From NCBI RefSeq assembly GCF_002531935.1, contig NZ_NWSV01000018.1, forward strand, positions 51,418 to 115,417: DNA of 64,000 bases. Direction: 5' to 3'. The position numbers and the translations under genes are program-made. This document shows positions 52,642 to 60,726 of this stretch, in pieces; positions within the stretch are counted from its first letter, which is position 1, and each line of letters starts with the position of its first letter. This DNA is from Rhizobium chutanense (GTDB lineage Bacteria; Pseudomonadota; Alphaproteobacteria; Rhizobiales; Rhizobiaceae). Under the pieces are notes generated by a model. That model was given only the letters and a program-made list of their open reading frames with translations, was not told where the DNA came from and made no database searches.

Positions 52642-52788
52642 ATGAACTTCTCTCGCTCTTTCAATAACTGGCGCAAGTATCGTCAGACCGTCACGGAACT
52701 CGGCCGCATGACCAACCGCGAATTGCACGATCTCGGCATCGACCGTTCGGACATCCATCGCGTTGCTCGCGAAGCTTCTTCCCGCTAA
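52642..52788 (+). CDS. DUF1127 micro-protein, 48 residues
   Basis: ATG 52642 follows AAAGGGG. The protein is MNFSRSFNNWRKYRQTVTEL followed by GRMTNRELHDLGIDRSDIHRV and AREASSR. This is the classic DUF1127 pattern of an amphipathic basic helix with RYRR-like and L-x-D-[IL]-G-x-x-R motifs. Such Arg-rich micro-proteins in alphaproteobacteria have been linked to phosphate, nitrogen and carbon uptake and to RNA metabolism. It has its own terminator (52837-52864). It was too short to stand out but is clearly a gene. Confidence 0.92.
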   Translation: MNFSRSFNNWRKYRQTVTELGRMTNRELHDLGIDRSDIHRVAREASSR

Positions 52789-52836
52789 TTCCAGGCGATC
52801 GCGGCTCCTCCCAAGCGCGATTGTTCTCGATCGAAA

Positions 52837-52864
52837 CGCCCGCTGTACCCACAGCGGGCGTTTT
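52837..52864 (+). terminator. Terminator of the first DUF1127 gene
   Basis: CGCCCGCTGT (52837-52846) pairs with ACAGCGGGCG (52851-52860), loop ACCC, then TTTT (52861-52864) and TTTT after one C. Confidence 0.92.
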
Positions 52865-52960
52865 CTTTTGTCCGCATACGGCTACCGTCGCGGTTGCATG
52901 TTTTTGCCGCGTCGCTACCCGCTCAAAAAATATTCACCGCTTAAATTGAGAGCATCACAC

Positions 52961-53023
52961 TGCACAATTGCATGGCAGACGCCATTTATTTGCACTGCAC
53001 AATGGGACCGAGATCGCCTATAT
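52961..53023 (+). promoter_or_regulatory. Probable LysR-type activator site and promoter of second DUF1127 gene
   Basis: TGCACTGCA at 52991-52999 (centre 52995), the same 9-bp dyad as upstream of the sRNA. CTATAT at 53018-53023 starts exactly 23 bases past the centre, as CTATTT does for the sRNA. A second half-site pair, TGCACAATTGCA (52961-52972), lies about 29 bases upstream of the first, again as in the sRNA. Confidence 0.6.
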
Positions 53024-53082
53024 AAACATCAACCGCAGAGAGACAGGCGATCCCGCCGTCCCACGGACATAGGAAGAAGACA

Positions 53083-53226
53083 ATGAACCCGATCCGCATT
53101 GCAAAAAGCTGGCTTAGCTACCGCCGTACGCTCAACGAACTGGGCGGCCTTTCCAACCAGACCCTGTCCGATATCGGCGTCAGCCGCTACGACATCCGCA
53201 ATATCGCATCCCGCTCTTTCCGCTAA
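53083..53226 (+). CDS. DUF1127 micro-protein, 47 residues
   Basis: ATG 53083 follows AGGAAGAAG. Protein begins MNPIRIAKSWLSYRRTLNEL, continues GGLSNQTLSDIGVSRYDIRN and ends IASRSFR. It keeps the L-x-D-I-G-[VI]-x-R-x-x-I DUF1127 core better than its neighbour, and shares about 40% of positions with it. The gene has its own terminator at 53264-53287 and a promoter with an activator-like dyad. LysR-type VtlR is known to activate small DUF1127 genes in Brucella and Agrobacterium relatives. Confidence 0.93.
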   Translation: MNPIRIAKSWLSYRRTLNELGGLSNQTLSDIGVSRYDIRNIASRSFR

Positions 53227-53263
53227 TAGCGGGCTCGCCAATAGCGAGCGCGATGCTTCCAAG

Positions 53264-53287
53264 ACGGCGCCCTCAGGCGCCGTTTTT
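53264..53287 (+). terminator. Terminator of second DUF1127 gene
   Basis: ACGGCGCC (53264-53271) pairs with GGCGCCGT (53276-53283), loop CTCA, followed by TTTTT. Confidence 0.93.
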
Positions 53288-53334
53288 GATTCCGGGGTGT
53301 TGGATCGCACCTGCCGACATGATATCAGCCCGGA

Positions 53335-54759
53335 ATGAACACGATGTCCTCCTATTCCCCCATCCACGTCGTCGGCGGCGGGCTTGCCGGTTCGGAAGCC
53401 GCCTGGCAGATCGCCAATTCCGGCGTCCCCGTCATCCTGCATGAAATGCGCGGTGTGCGCGGCACGGATGCGCACAAGACCGACGGCCTTGCCGAACTGG
53501 TCTGCTCCAATTCCTTCCGTTCGGACGATGCGACCAGCAATGCCGTCGGCGTCATCCATGCCGAGATGCGCATGGCCGGCTCGCTGATCATGGCCACTGC
53601 CGATCGGCATCAGGTGCCGGCCGGCGGCGCGCTCGCCGTCGATCGCGATGGCTTCTCCGAGGCGGTGACCAAGGCGATCCACGACCACCCGCTGATCACG
53701 GTGGTGCGGGAAGAGGTTACCGGCCTGCCGCCAAAGGACTGGGATCTTGCCATCGTCGCCACCGGACCTCTGACGGCGCCGTCGCTTGCCAGCGCCATCC
53801 AGAAGGAAACCGGCGAGGATTCGCTCGCCTTCTTCGACGCCATTGCGCCGATCGTCTACCGCGAGAGCATCGACATGGATATCTGCTGGTATCAGTCGCG
53901 CTACGACAAGGTGGGGCCCGGCGGCACCGGCAAGGATTACATCAACTGCCCGATGGACGAAGCGCAGTACAATGCCTTCGTCGACGCGCTGACAGCAGGC
54001 GACACCGTCGGCTTCAAGGAATGGGAAGGCACGCCCTATTTCGACGGCTGCCTGCCGATCGAGGTGATGGCCGAACGCGGCCGCGAGACGCTGCGTCACG
54101 GGCCGATGAAACCGATGGGGCTGACGAACGCGCACAACCCGACGGTCAAGGCCTATGCCGTCGTGCAGCTGCGCCAGGACAACGCGCTCGGCACGCTCTA
54201 CAATATGGTCGGCTTCCAGACCAAGCTGAAATATGGTGCGCAGGCGGAAATCTTCCGGATGATCCCGGGTCTGGAAAACGCGGAATTTGCCCGTCTCGGC
54301 GGTCTGCACCGCAACACCTACATCAACTCCCCCACCCTGCTCGACCCGTCGCTGACGTTGAAATCGCGGCCCGGCCTGCGTTTTGCCGGTCAGATCACCG
54401 GCTGCGAGGGATATGTGGAAAGCGCCAGCGTCGGCTTGATGGCCGGGCGTTTCGCTGCCGCCGAACGCAAGGGCGAAGCGATCTCGCTGCCGCCGGCGAC
54501 GACGGCGCTCGGCTCGCTGCTCGGTCATATCACCGGCGGCCATATCGTCACCGACGAAGAGCCGGGCAAGCGGTCGTTCCAACCGATGAACATCAATTTC
54601 GGGCTGTTTCCGGAGCTCGAGCCGGGTTCGATCGTCAAGCCCGAAGGCGTCAAGCGTTTCCGCGGCAAGGACAAGACGATCATGAAACGGCAGCTGATTG
54701 CACGCCGCGCCCTTGCAGACTGTGCCGCCTGGCTTGGGCAGATTTCCGCGTCTGCATAG
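53335..54759 (+). CDS. trmFO: tRNA (uracil-5-)-methyltransferase TrmFO
   Basis: A 474-residue FAD/folate-dependent enzyme making m5U54 in the tRNA T-loop, using methylenetetrahydrofolate rather than SAM. ATG 53335 or 53344. FAD motif HVVGGGLAGSEAAW; conserved AELVCSNSFRSDDATSNAVG, catalytic Cys region, GFQTKLKYGAQAEIFRMIPG, GGLHRNTYINSPTLLDP, GQITGCEGYVESASVGLMAG and RLLG-like PMNINFGLFP. It is common in Firmicutes and alphaproteobacteria that lack TrmA. Confidence 0.96.
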   Translation: MNTMSSYSPIHVVGGGLAGSEAAWQIANSGVPVILHEMRGVRGTDAHKTDGLAELVCSNSFRSDDATSNAVGVIHAEMRMAGSLIMATADRHQVPAGGALAVDRDGFSEAVTKAIHDHPLITVVREEVTGLPPKDWDLAIVATGPLTAPSLASAIQKETGEDSLAFFDAIAPIVYRESIDMDICWYQSRYDKVGPGGTGKDYINCPMDEAQYNAFVDALTAGDTVGFKEWEGTPYFDGCLPIEVMAERGRETLRHGPMKPMGLTNAHNPTVKAYAVVQLRQDNALGTLYNMVGFQTKLKYGAQAEIFRMIPGLENAEFARLGGLHRNTYINSPTLLDPSLTLKSRPGLRFAGQITGCEGYVESASVGLMAGRFAAAERKGEAISLPPATTALGSLLGHITGGHIVTDEEPGKRSFQPMNINFGLFPELEPGSIVKPEGVKRFRGKDKTIMKRQLIARRALADCAAWLGQISASA

Positions 54760-54794
54760 TCCAGTGTTCAGCGTTCTTTGCGCGCTTTTCAGAG

Positions 54795-54815
54795 GCGCGG
54801 CGCTGTAAGCCGCGC
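54795..54815. terminator. Stem-loop between convergent trmFO and small gene
   Basis: GCGCGGC (54795-54801) pairs with GCCGCGC (54809-54815), loop GCTGTAA; 35 bases after the trmFO stop and directly against the stop codon of the next minus-strand gene. Confidence 0.5.
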
Positions 54816-55283
54816 TTACTGCTTGTTCGCCGCCGACATATTATCGGATGGCAGATCCTTATCCGGCTCGGCGATATAGTTGCCGAGCAGCCAGAGCGCG
54901 ACTTCCGACGCCTCTTTGGCGGAAGCGAATTCGAAATCGCCGTTATGATGCGGCGCATCCAGGAACTCGATCACCAGCCCCCTGCCCGTTTGCGAGCTGA
55001 CGACGCGCACGCGGCCCGGCTCGATCAGATGGCAGGCGAAGTGACGCGACATATTGCGCATGACGCCGGCCTTATTGTCGTGCAGGCGCACGAAGACGGC
55101 CTGACCGTTTTCCGTCGCCTGCAACTGGCGGATCGCTTCGTTTGGAAAGGCGCGGCCGAACTCGATGATGGCGAGACCCGTGTCATGCAGGCCGTCTTCC
55201 TTGTTCTGCGCAGCCATGCGCGTTGCTGCAAAAGCAAAGAAGATGACGATGGCGAAAAGAACGCACCAGACGATAATGCCCAC
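54816..55283 (-). CDS. Membrane-anchored hypothetical protein
   Basis: A 155-residue protein. The start is GTG 55283, seven bases after GGAGA, rather than a longer frame that reaches 55409. An N-terminal membrane helix (IIVWCVLFAIVIFFAFAATRMAAQ) is followed by a soluble domain with an AVFVRLHDNKAGVMRNMSRHFACHLIEP stretch, RVRVVSSQTGRGLVIEFLDAPHHNGDF and a C-terminal LLGNYIAEPDKDLPS. No family recognised; the domain could bind a ligand. Convergent with trmFO. Confidence 0.75.
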   Translation of the reverse strand: MGIIVWCVLFAIVIFFAFAATRMAAQNKEDGLHDTGLAIIEFGRAFPNEAIRQLQATENGQAVFVRLHDNKAGVMRNMSRHFACHLIEPGRVRVVSSQTGRGLVIEFLDAPHHNGDFEFASAKEASEVALWLLGNYIAEPDKDLPSDNMSAANKQ

Positions 55284-55357
55284 GCCCGAGTCTCCGTTCA
55301 AAAAGGGTAGCGGTTCAAGGCTTGTAACGCGTGAGACTTGCGCGAGTTTGACCGGCG

Positions 55358-56215
55358 TCAGATTTTTCTGCGGATTATCGAGAGCGCCATCTGCAGCTGG
55401 CGGCGCCATTGCGGCAGCTGCAGCGGTCGGTCGAACAGCAGGACGCCGCGCTTCTGCGCTCTGACGAGCACCGGTTCGGCAAGCGTCGCCGGCAGGAAGG
55501 CCGGAAAGACGGCTGATGCAATCGGTCCGGCCGCCCTCGCCTTTGCCAGATGTTCGCGACCAAGGCCGGCGAAGGCTTCGATGGCCGCAGAAATGCGCGG
55601 CCGATCTTCGCCGGCAAGGAAGGCATCACGGTCGAGACCGGTGGCGGAGAGGATCTGCAGCGGAATATAGACCTGGCCGCGGCGGCGATGCAGCGGCATC
55701 AGCAACAACAGGCCGGCAACCGCCTGGGCAATGCCGGCATGACCGGCTACATCAGCCGACCGTGCCGCCTCTTCAGGCGAAAGCACGAGGCTCGCAAGCT
55801 GAATCAGGGCCGATGCCGTCTCGCCGGCATAACCTTCGAGCGACAGGCGCGTGTCCATCGGATCGTCATAGAGGTCGAAAGTGCGGGCCTCGATCATGTC
55901 GATTAGCGTCTGGCGCGGCAGGCGGTGCGTCTCGATCGCCGTCAGAAGTGCCGCGGCGACGGGGTTGGCGGCTGTCGAACCATGCGCGCTGCCTTCCAGC
56001 AGGTCGCGCCAATATTGCAGCCTGACCTCGCCGGGCAACGGTTCGTGCACGAGATCACGGATGCGGGCAAGCTCGGCATTGAAGGCATAGAGGGCCGCAA
56101 GCGCGCCCCGCTTTTCCTCCGGTGACAGCAAACAGGCGAGGTAACGGTCGCGATCGCTGTCGCGCAGCATCGCCAGGCAGATCTCCTGGTTCTTCGTCAT
56201 AATCGCTTCAGCCAT
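55358..56215 (-). CDS. Phytoene/squalene synthase family protein (NDUFAF6-like)
   Basis: A 285-residue all-helical isoprenoid-synthase fold protein. ATG 56215. It resembles the squalene/phytoene synthase family (YAFNAELARIRDLVHEPLPGEVRLQYWRDLL), but the Asp-rich catalytic motifs DXXXD are weakened to ARIRDLV and LYDDPMD, as in the mitochondrial complex I assembly factor NDUFAF6. It starts three bases after the Mth938-domain gene whose mitochondrial homologue, NDUFAF3, is also a complex I assembly factor. I infer a shared assembly role; real prenyl synthase activity is not excluded. Confidence 0.85.
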   Translation of the reverse strand: MAEAIMTKNQEICLAMLRDSDRDRYLACLLSPEEKRGALAALYAFNAELARIRDLVHEPLPGEVRLQYWRDLLEGSAHGSTAANPVAAALLTAIETHRLPRQTLIDMIEARTFDLYDDPMDTRLSLEGYAGETASALIQLASLVLSPEEAARSADVAGHAGIAQAVAGLLLLMPLHRRRGQVYIPLQILSATGLDRDAFLAGEDRPRISAAIEAFAGLGREHLAKARAAGPIASAVFPAFLPATLAEPVLVRAQKRGVLLFDRPLQLPQWRRQLQMALSIIRRKI

Positions 56216-56217
56216 CG

Positions 56218-56604
56218 TCAGACCGCGATCAATGCCGCAGCGACGGCGCGCTGCTCGGCGAGCATGATATTGAAGGTGCGCACCGCTGCCCCGGTGTTCA
56301 TCGGATCAGAGGCAATGCCGCGCGCCTTCAGCGCCTGCTTCAATTCCTCCGGCAGGCGGCGAAGCTCGGTTCCGGTGCCGACGAGCAGAACTTCGATATC
56401 ACCAGCCTCATCCAGCACACGGCGGAAATTTTCGGGCGACAGCGGTTTCGACATATCCATGTCCCAGCCATGAATGCCGGAAGGCAGGCAAAGGATCGAG
56501 CCGCGATGCGACATGTCGGCAAAGCGGAAGCCGCCATTGCCGTAAGTATCGATCGGCGCACGCCCGGGGAAATGGGCGGCGCGGATTTCTATGCCTTTTG
56601 CCAT
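56218..56604 (-). CDS. Mth938-like/DUF498 protein (NDUFAF3-like)
   Basis: A 128-residue protein of the Mth938 fold (DUF498/DUF598). Conserved DTYGNGGFRFADMSHRGSILCLPSGIHGWDM, then EVLLVGTGTELRRLP and GIASDPMNTGAAVRTFNIMLAEQRAVAAALI. Human NDUFAF3 is a member and is needed early in complex I assembly. The gene starts five bases after the secDF stop and is followed three bases later by the NDUFAF6-like gene. The tie of this gene to secDF in alphaproteobacteria is an established neighbourhood. Confidence 0.92.
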   Translation of the reverse strand: MAKGIEIRAAHFPGRAPIDTYGNGGFRFADMSHRGSILCLPSGIHGWDMDMSKPLSPENFRRVLDEAGDIEVLLVGTGTELRRLPEELKQALKARGIASDPMNTGAAVRTFNIMLAEQRAVAAALIAV

Positions 56605-56608
56605 GTTT

Positions 56609-59149
56609 TCAAACCACCGTGCCGGATTTTACACCAGCATCCGTCTTGTTGCTCTCTTCCCCGTCGGGAGCCCCCGGCCGCAGCCGAAAGACGATCAAGA
56701 CAGGGGCGGCGATATAGATCGAAGAGAAGGTGCCGAGAGCGACGCCGAAGAGCATCGCAAAGGTGAAGGAGCGGATGACTTCGCCCCCGAAAAGATAGAG
56801 CGCCAGCAAGGCGAGCAGCGTCGTCGCGGCGGTCAGAACGGTGCGCGACAGCGTCTGATTGATCGAGGCATCGATCAGGATCGGCAACGGCATCTTCCGG
56901 TATCGCTGCAGATTCTCGCGCATCCGGTCATAGACCACCACCGTGTCGTTCAGCGAATAACCGACGATGGTCAGCACGGCGGCGATGCTCGTCAGGTTGA
57001 ACTCGATGCCTGATAGCACGAAGAGACCGAGCATGATGATGACGTCGTGCAGCGTGGCAATGATGGCGCCAACCGCAAACTGCCATTCGAAGCGGATCCA
57101 GATATAGATGAGGATCGCCACAAGTGCTGCCAGCACGCCGAGCGTCGCCATCATCGTCAATTCGCCCGATATGGCGGGGCCGACGACCTCGACCCGGCGA
57201 AAATCATAATCCGCCTGGAGTTCGCCGCGCACCAGCGTTGCCGCCGACTGCTCGGCATTCTCGCCGCCGCCCTGGGAGGCGATGCGAATCCGCGCATTCG
57301 ACGGGCCGCCGGCGCGCTCGACACCGACCTCGCCGAGATTGAGATCATTGAGGCGCGATTGGAGATCGGCGATATCGGCATTGCCCTGCTTTGCCGTCAC
57401 CTCGATGAGCGAGCCGCCGGTGAAATCGATGCCGAGATGCAGGCCGACGGTGGCAAAGGCCGCCATGGCGATCAGCGAGATGACCGCCGACGTCGTAAAG
57501 ACATAGCGGCGGATGCCCATGAAGCGGATATTGGCGTGTTCGAACAGATGCGTCAGCACGCTCTTCGGCAAATGCCGGGGATGGCGCCGCTGCAGCCAGA
57601 CGGCAACGATCGAGCGCGTCAGCGTGAACGCCGTAAAGACGGTCGTCAGAATGCCGACCGCCAGCGTCACGGCGAAACCGCGGATGGATTCACTGCCGAG
57701 GAAGAAGAGGATGACGGCGGCGATAAAGATCGTCACATTGGCGTCGACGATCGTTGCGAATGCACGCTGGAAAGCGCGGCCGACCGCCTCCGCAAAGGAA
57801 TGGGCGGTTTTCTCCTCTTCGCGGATGCGCTCGTAGATCAGCACGTTGGAATCGACCGCCATGCCAACGATGAGCACGATGCCGGCAATCCCGGGCAAGG
57901 TGAGCGTCGCGCCGGCAAGGCTGAGCACCGCGACGATGAGGATCAGGTTGAAGACGAGCGAGACGACGGCGATGACACCGAGGATGCGATAGAGCGCGAT
58001 CATGAGCGCTGCGACCAGCACAACGGCGACGAGGCCGGCAATGAGACCGGAGAAAATCGATTCGGCGCCGAAACCCGGGCTGACGCTACGCTCCTCGACG
58101 CTTGTCAGGGTCGCCGGCAAAGAACCGGCGCGCAGCATCACGGCAAGATCGCGAACCCCGTCCTCGGAGAAGTTGGCCGAAATCCGGCCCTCGCCGCCGG
58201 TGATCGGCGCCTCGATGACCGGCGCCGACATCACCTGGTCGTCGAAGACGATGGCAAGATGTTTGCCGACATTCCGGCCCGTCGCCTCAGCCAGCCGCGC
58301 TGTGCCCTCCGCATCGAGACGATAGTCGATCGACGCGTCCTGCGTCTGCGGGTCGATGAGCGGCTCGATTTGCACCATGTTGCCGGCCGTGGCGAAAGCC
58401 GTGCGATCGACGAGATAGGGAACCGGTGGGTCGTCCAGCGAATAGAGCACCTCGGATGTCACCGGCCAGCGGCCGTTCAATGCCTCCTGCCCCGACATGC
58501 TTTCGTCGATCAGATGAAAGGAAAGCTTGGCCGGCTGGTTCAAGAGGTTCTTCAATCGCTCGGCGTCGACCGATCCCAGCACCTGCACGACGATCCGGTC
58601 GGCGCCATCGGGACCGACGATGAAATTGTCGTAGCCGAAGCCCGCGATGCGGCGGCTGACGATATCGAGCGACCGGGTCCGCGCGGACGCGACGTCAGCA
58701 GTGATGCCGGCGTCGGAAATCTGTAACGAGAGCTGTCCTTCCGCGCCCTGCTGCAGCGCGACCTCTGGTCCCGAACGCCCGCCGGGAGTGGTCAGAGGCT
58801 TCAGGAGATCGACCGCTTTCTGCGTCTCGGCCGGATCGGTAATCCGCACCGTGACGGTCTGATCGTTGCCGGTCAGCCCGGTATAGCGGATGCCGGCACC
58901 ACGCAGTGCATTGCGCACATTGGCGACGACCTCTTCCAGGCGGTCCTTGACGATATCGGAGCGTTCGAGCTTCAGGACGATATGCGAGCCGCCCTGCAGA
59001 TCGAGACCGAGCGTCATACGGTCGTGCCGCAACCAGCCCGGCAGAGAGGAACGCTGCGCCTCGCTCAGGAGATTGGGCGCAGCGATGACGATGGCCGCAA
59101 ACGCAGCCAGCCAGATCAGAAGTGTTTTCCAGCGGGAAAAATGCAACAT
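56609..59149 (-). CDS. secDF: Protein-export membrane protein, fused SecDF
   Basis: An 846-residue fusion of SecD (about 1-525) and SecF (about 530-840), which uses the proton-motive force to help SecYEG complete export. ATG 59149. SecD: N-terminal helix (TLLIWLAAFAAIVIAA), LGLDLQGGSHIVLKL, then the P1 periplasmic domain and GLIAGLVAVVLVAALMIALYRILGVIAVV. SecF: FTGGSLIEV-type site, DFTGGSLIE and GYSLNDTVVVYDRMRENLQ. Total about 12 helices. Upstream yajC and downstream NDUFAF3/NDUFAF6-like genes form one operon with gaps of 49, 5 and 3 bases. Confidence 0.97.
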   Translation of the reverse strand: MLHFSRWKTLLIWLAAFAAIVIAAPNLLSEAQRSSLPGWLRHDRMTLGLDLQGGSHIVLKLERSDIVKDRLEEVVANVRNALRGAGIRYTGLTGNDQTVTVRITDPAETQKAVDLLKPLTTPGGRSGPEVALQQGAEGQLSLQISDAGITADVASARTRSLDIVSRRIAGFGYDNFIVGPDGADRIVVQVLGSVDAERLKNLLNQPAKLSFHLIDESMSGQEALNGRWPVTSEVLYSLDDPPVPYLVDRTAFATAGNMVQIEPLIDPQTQDASIDYRLDAEGTARLAEATGRNVGKHLAIVFDDQVMSAPVIEAPITGGEGRISANFSEDGVRDLAVMLRAGSLPATLTSVEERSVSPGFGAESIFSGLIAGLVAVVLVAALMIALYRILGVIAVVSLVFNLILIVAVLSLAGATLTLPGIAGIVLIVGMAVDSNVLIYERIREEEKTAHSFAEAVGRAFQRAFATIVDANVTIFIAAVILFFLGSESIRGFAVTLAVGILTTVFTAFTLTRSIVAVWLQRRHPRHLPKSVLTHLFEHANIRFMGIRRYVFTTSAVISLIAMAAFATVGLHLGIDFTGGSLIEVTAKQGNADIADLQSRLNDLNLGEVGVERAGGPSNARIRIASQGGGENAEQSAATLVRGELQADYDFRRVEVVGPAISGELTMMATLGVLAALVAILIYIWIRFEWQFAVGAIIATLHDVIIMLGLFVLSGIEFNLTSIAAVLTIVGYSLNDTVVVYDRMRENLQRYRKMPLPILIDASINQTLSRTVLTAATTLLALLALYLFGGEVIRSFTFAMLFGVALGTFSSIYIAAPVLIVFRLRPGAPDGEESNKTDAGVKSGTVV

Positions 59150-59197
59150 TCTCTCGACGATCTTCCGATCCGGCGGCTGTCCTGCCGTTATCGCTTG

Positions 59198-59545
59198 TTA
59201 CGCTGCGTCGGCCTTGACCGGTTCACCCTTGACGCGAACGTCCGAAATGCCGCTGCGGACGATGCGAACGCGAACGCCATCGGCGATCTCGACTTCGACT
59301 TCCTTGTCGTCGACGACCTTGGTGACTTTGCCGACGAGACCACCACCGGTGACGACCTGGTCGCCGCGGCGGATTGCCTTCAGGGTTTCCTCACGCTTTT
59401 TTGCCTGTGCGCGCTGCGGACGGATCAGCAGGAAGTACCAGACGACCATCAGCGGCACGAACAGGATGATCATTTCGAAACCGGAGCCGCCGAAACCGGT
59501 TGCGGTGTCGGTCGCGCTCTGGGCGAATGCCGGGGTGATGAACAT
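59198..59545 (-). CDS. yajC: Preprotein translocase subunit YajC
   Basis: A 115-residue accessory of the SecDF-YajC complex. ATG 59545. One membrane helix (about residues 22-42, EMIILFVPLMVVWYFLLIRPQ) followed by the conserved QRAQAKKREETLKAIRRGDQVVTGGGLVGKVTKVVDDKEV cytoplasmic domain. It leads the yajC-secDF-NDUFAF3-like-NDUFAF6-like operon. Confidence 0.97.
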   Translation of the reverse strand: MFITPAFAQSATDTATGFGGSGFEMIILFVPLMVVWYFLLIRPQRAQAKKREETLKAIRRGDQVVTGGGLVGKVTKVVDDKEVEVEIADGVRVRIVRSGISDVRVKGEPVKADAA

Positions 59546-59748
59546 GCTAAACTCCTCAGGCTTGGCGGCGGAACCCCGCCTCTTTTTCAGGTTGCCGGAC
59601 TATAATTGCCGCTTCGATGAATGCAACAGAAACAGCCGGAAACAGTACCGATTCCGCTGCCTCATAACCTTTCCGCCGGCAAAACGCCATGGTAGGCGGC
59701 ATCGAAAGATCAAAGCCGAATGACGCAGCGAAAAACAGGAGGCCTGCG

Positions 59749-60621
59749 ATGACCGAGGAAATCAACACCGCCCTGCTTGCCGAACTGAAGCGGCTCGCCG
59801 ATGCCGTTCAGCGCCTTGCCGGGCCGGCGCCTGCCGTCAACGACTGGGATGCGGCCGACTGTTTCGTCTGGGCGCCGATGCGCCAGCACCTGCAGCCGGT
59901 GAAAAAGCCGAACCGGGTGGCGTTGAAGCTCATCCGCGGCGTCGATCATGTGCGCGATATCCTGCATGAAAACACGGTGCGTTTCGCCGAGGGTTATGCC
60001 GCCAACAACGTGCTGCTCTGGGGCGCACGCGGCATGGGCAAATCCTCCCTTGTTAAAGCCGTGCACGAGGATGTCCGGGGTGAAAGCGGCGTCGCGCTGA
60101 AGCTGGTCGAAGTCCATCGCGAGGATATTGCCAGCCTCCCCACCCTGCTCGACCTCCTGAAGGACACGCCCTACCGCGTCATCGTCTTCTGCGACGACCT
60201 CTCCTTCGATCACGACGACACCGCCTACAAGTCGCTGAAGGCGGCCCTCGACGGCGGCGTCGAGGGGCGGCCGGACAATGTGCTCTTCTATGCCACATCC
60301 AACCGGCGCCATCTCCTGCCGCGCCATATGATGGAAAACGAGCAGTCGACGGCAATCAATCCGTCTGAGGCGGTCGAAGAGAAGGTTTCGCTGTCCGACC
60401 GCTTCGGCCTTTGGCTCGGCTTCCACAAATGCAGCCAGGAAGACTATCTCGGCATGATCGACGGCTATGCCGATCACTTCAAGCTCGGGCTCGAACGCGA
60501 CAGGATGCATGCCGAGGCGCTGGAATGGGCGACGACGCGCGGCGCGCGCTCCGGCCGCGTCGCCTGGCAATATATTCAGGACCTGGCCGGACGCATGCGC
60601 GTTCATATCGACAGGGCCTGA
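59749..60621 (+). CDS. DUF815 family AAA+ ATPase
   Basis: A 290-residue protein starting at ATG 59749, with CAGGAGG at 59737-59742. It has Walker A GARGMGKSSLVKAV (about residues 93-106) and Walker B VIVFCDDLSF; the sensor region ATSNRRHLLPRHMMEN and RFGLWLGF follow. The DUF815 family is small AAA+ ATPases, sometimes near chaperone or DNA genes; substrate unknown. Divergent from yajC. Confidence 0.88.
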   Translation: MTEEINTALLAELKRLADAVQRLAGPAPAVNDWDAADCFVWAPMRQHLQPVKKPNRVALKLIRGVDHVRDILHENTVRFAEGYAANNVLLWGARGMGKSSLVKAVHEDVRGESGVALKLVEVHREDIASLPTLLDLLKDTPYRVIVFCDDLSFDHDDTAYKSLKAALDGGVEGRPDNVLFYATSNRRHLLPRHMMENEQSTAINPSEAVEEKVSLSDRFGLWLGFHKCSQEDYLGMIDGYADHFKLGLERDRMHAEALEWATTRGARSGRVAWQYIQDLAGRMRVHIDRA

Positions 60622-60726
60622 AAGCCGAAGCGCGCCGCATGAACCAGGTTCGGTGCGACGCGCTTCAGCCAGGCTCAAGGCCTCGGCATTGCAAGATGAT
60701 CAGCGCTCGTTCGACGCCGTCATGGG

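Noticed and set aside
52246..52758. Minus-strand frame crossing the first DUF1127 gene
   Set aside because: DUF1127 on the plus strand is well supported and this frame lacks a ribosome site.
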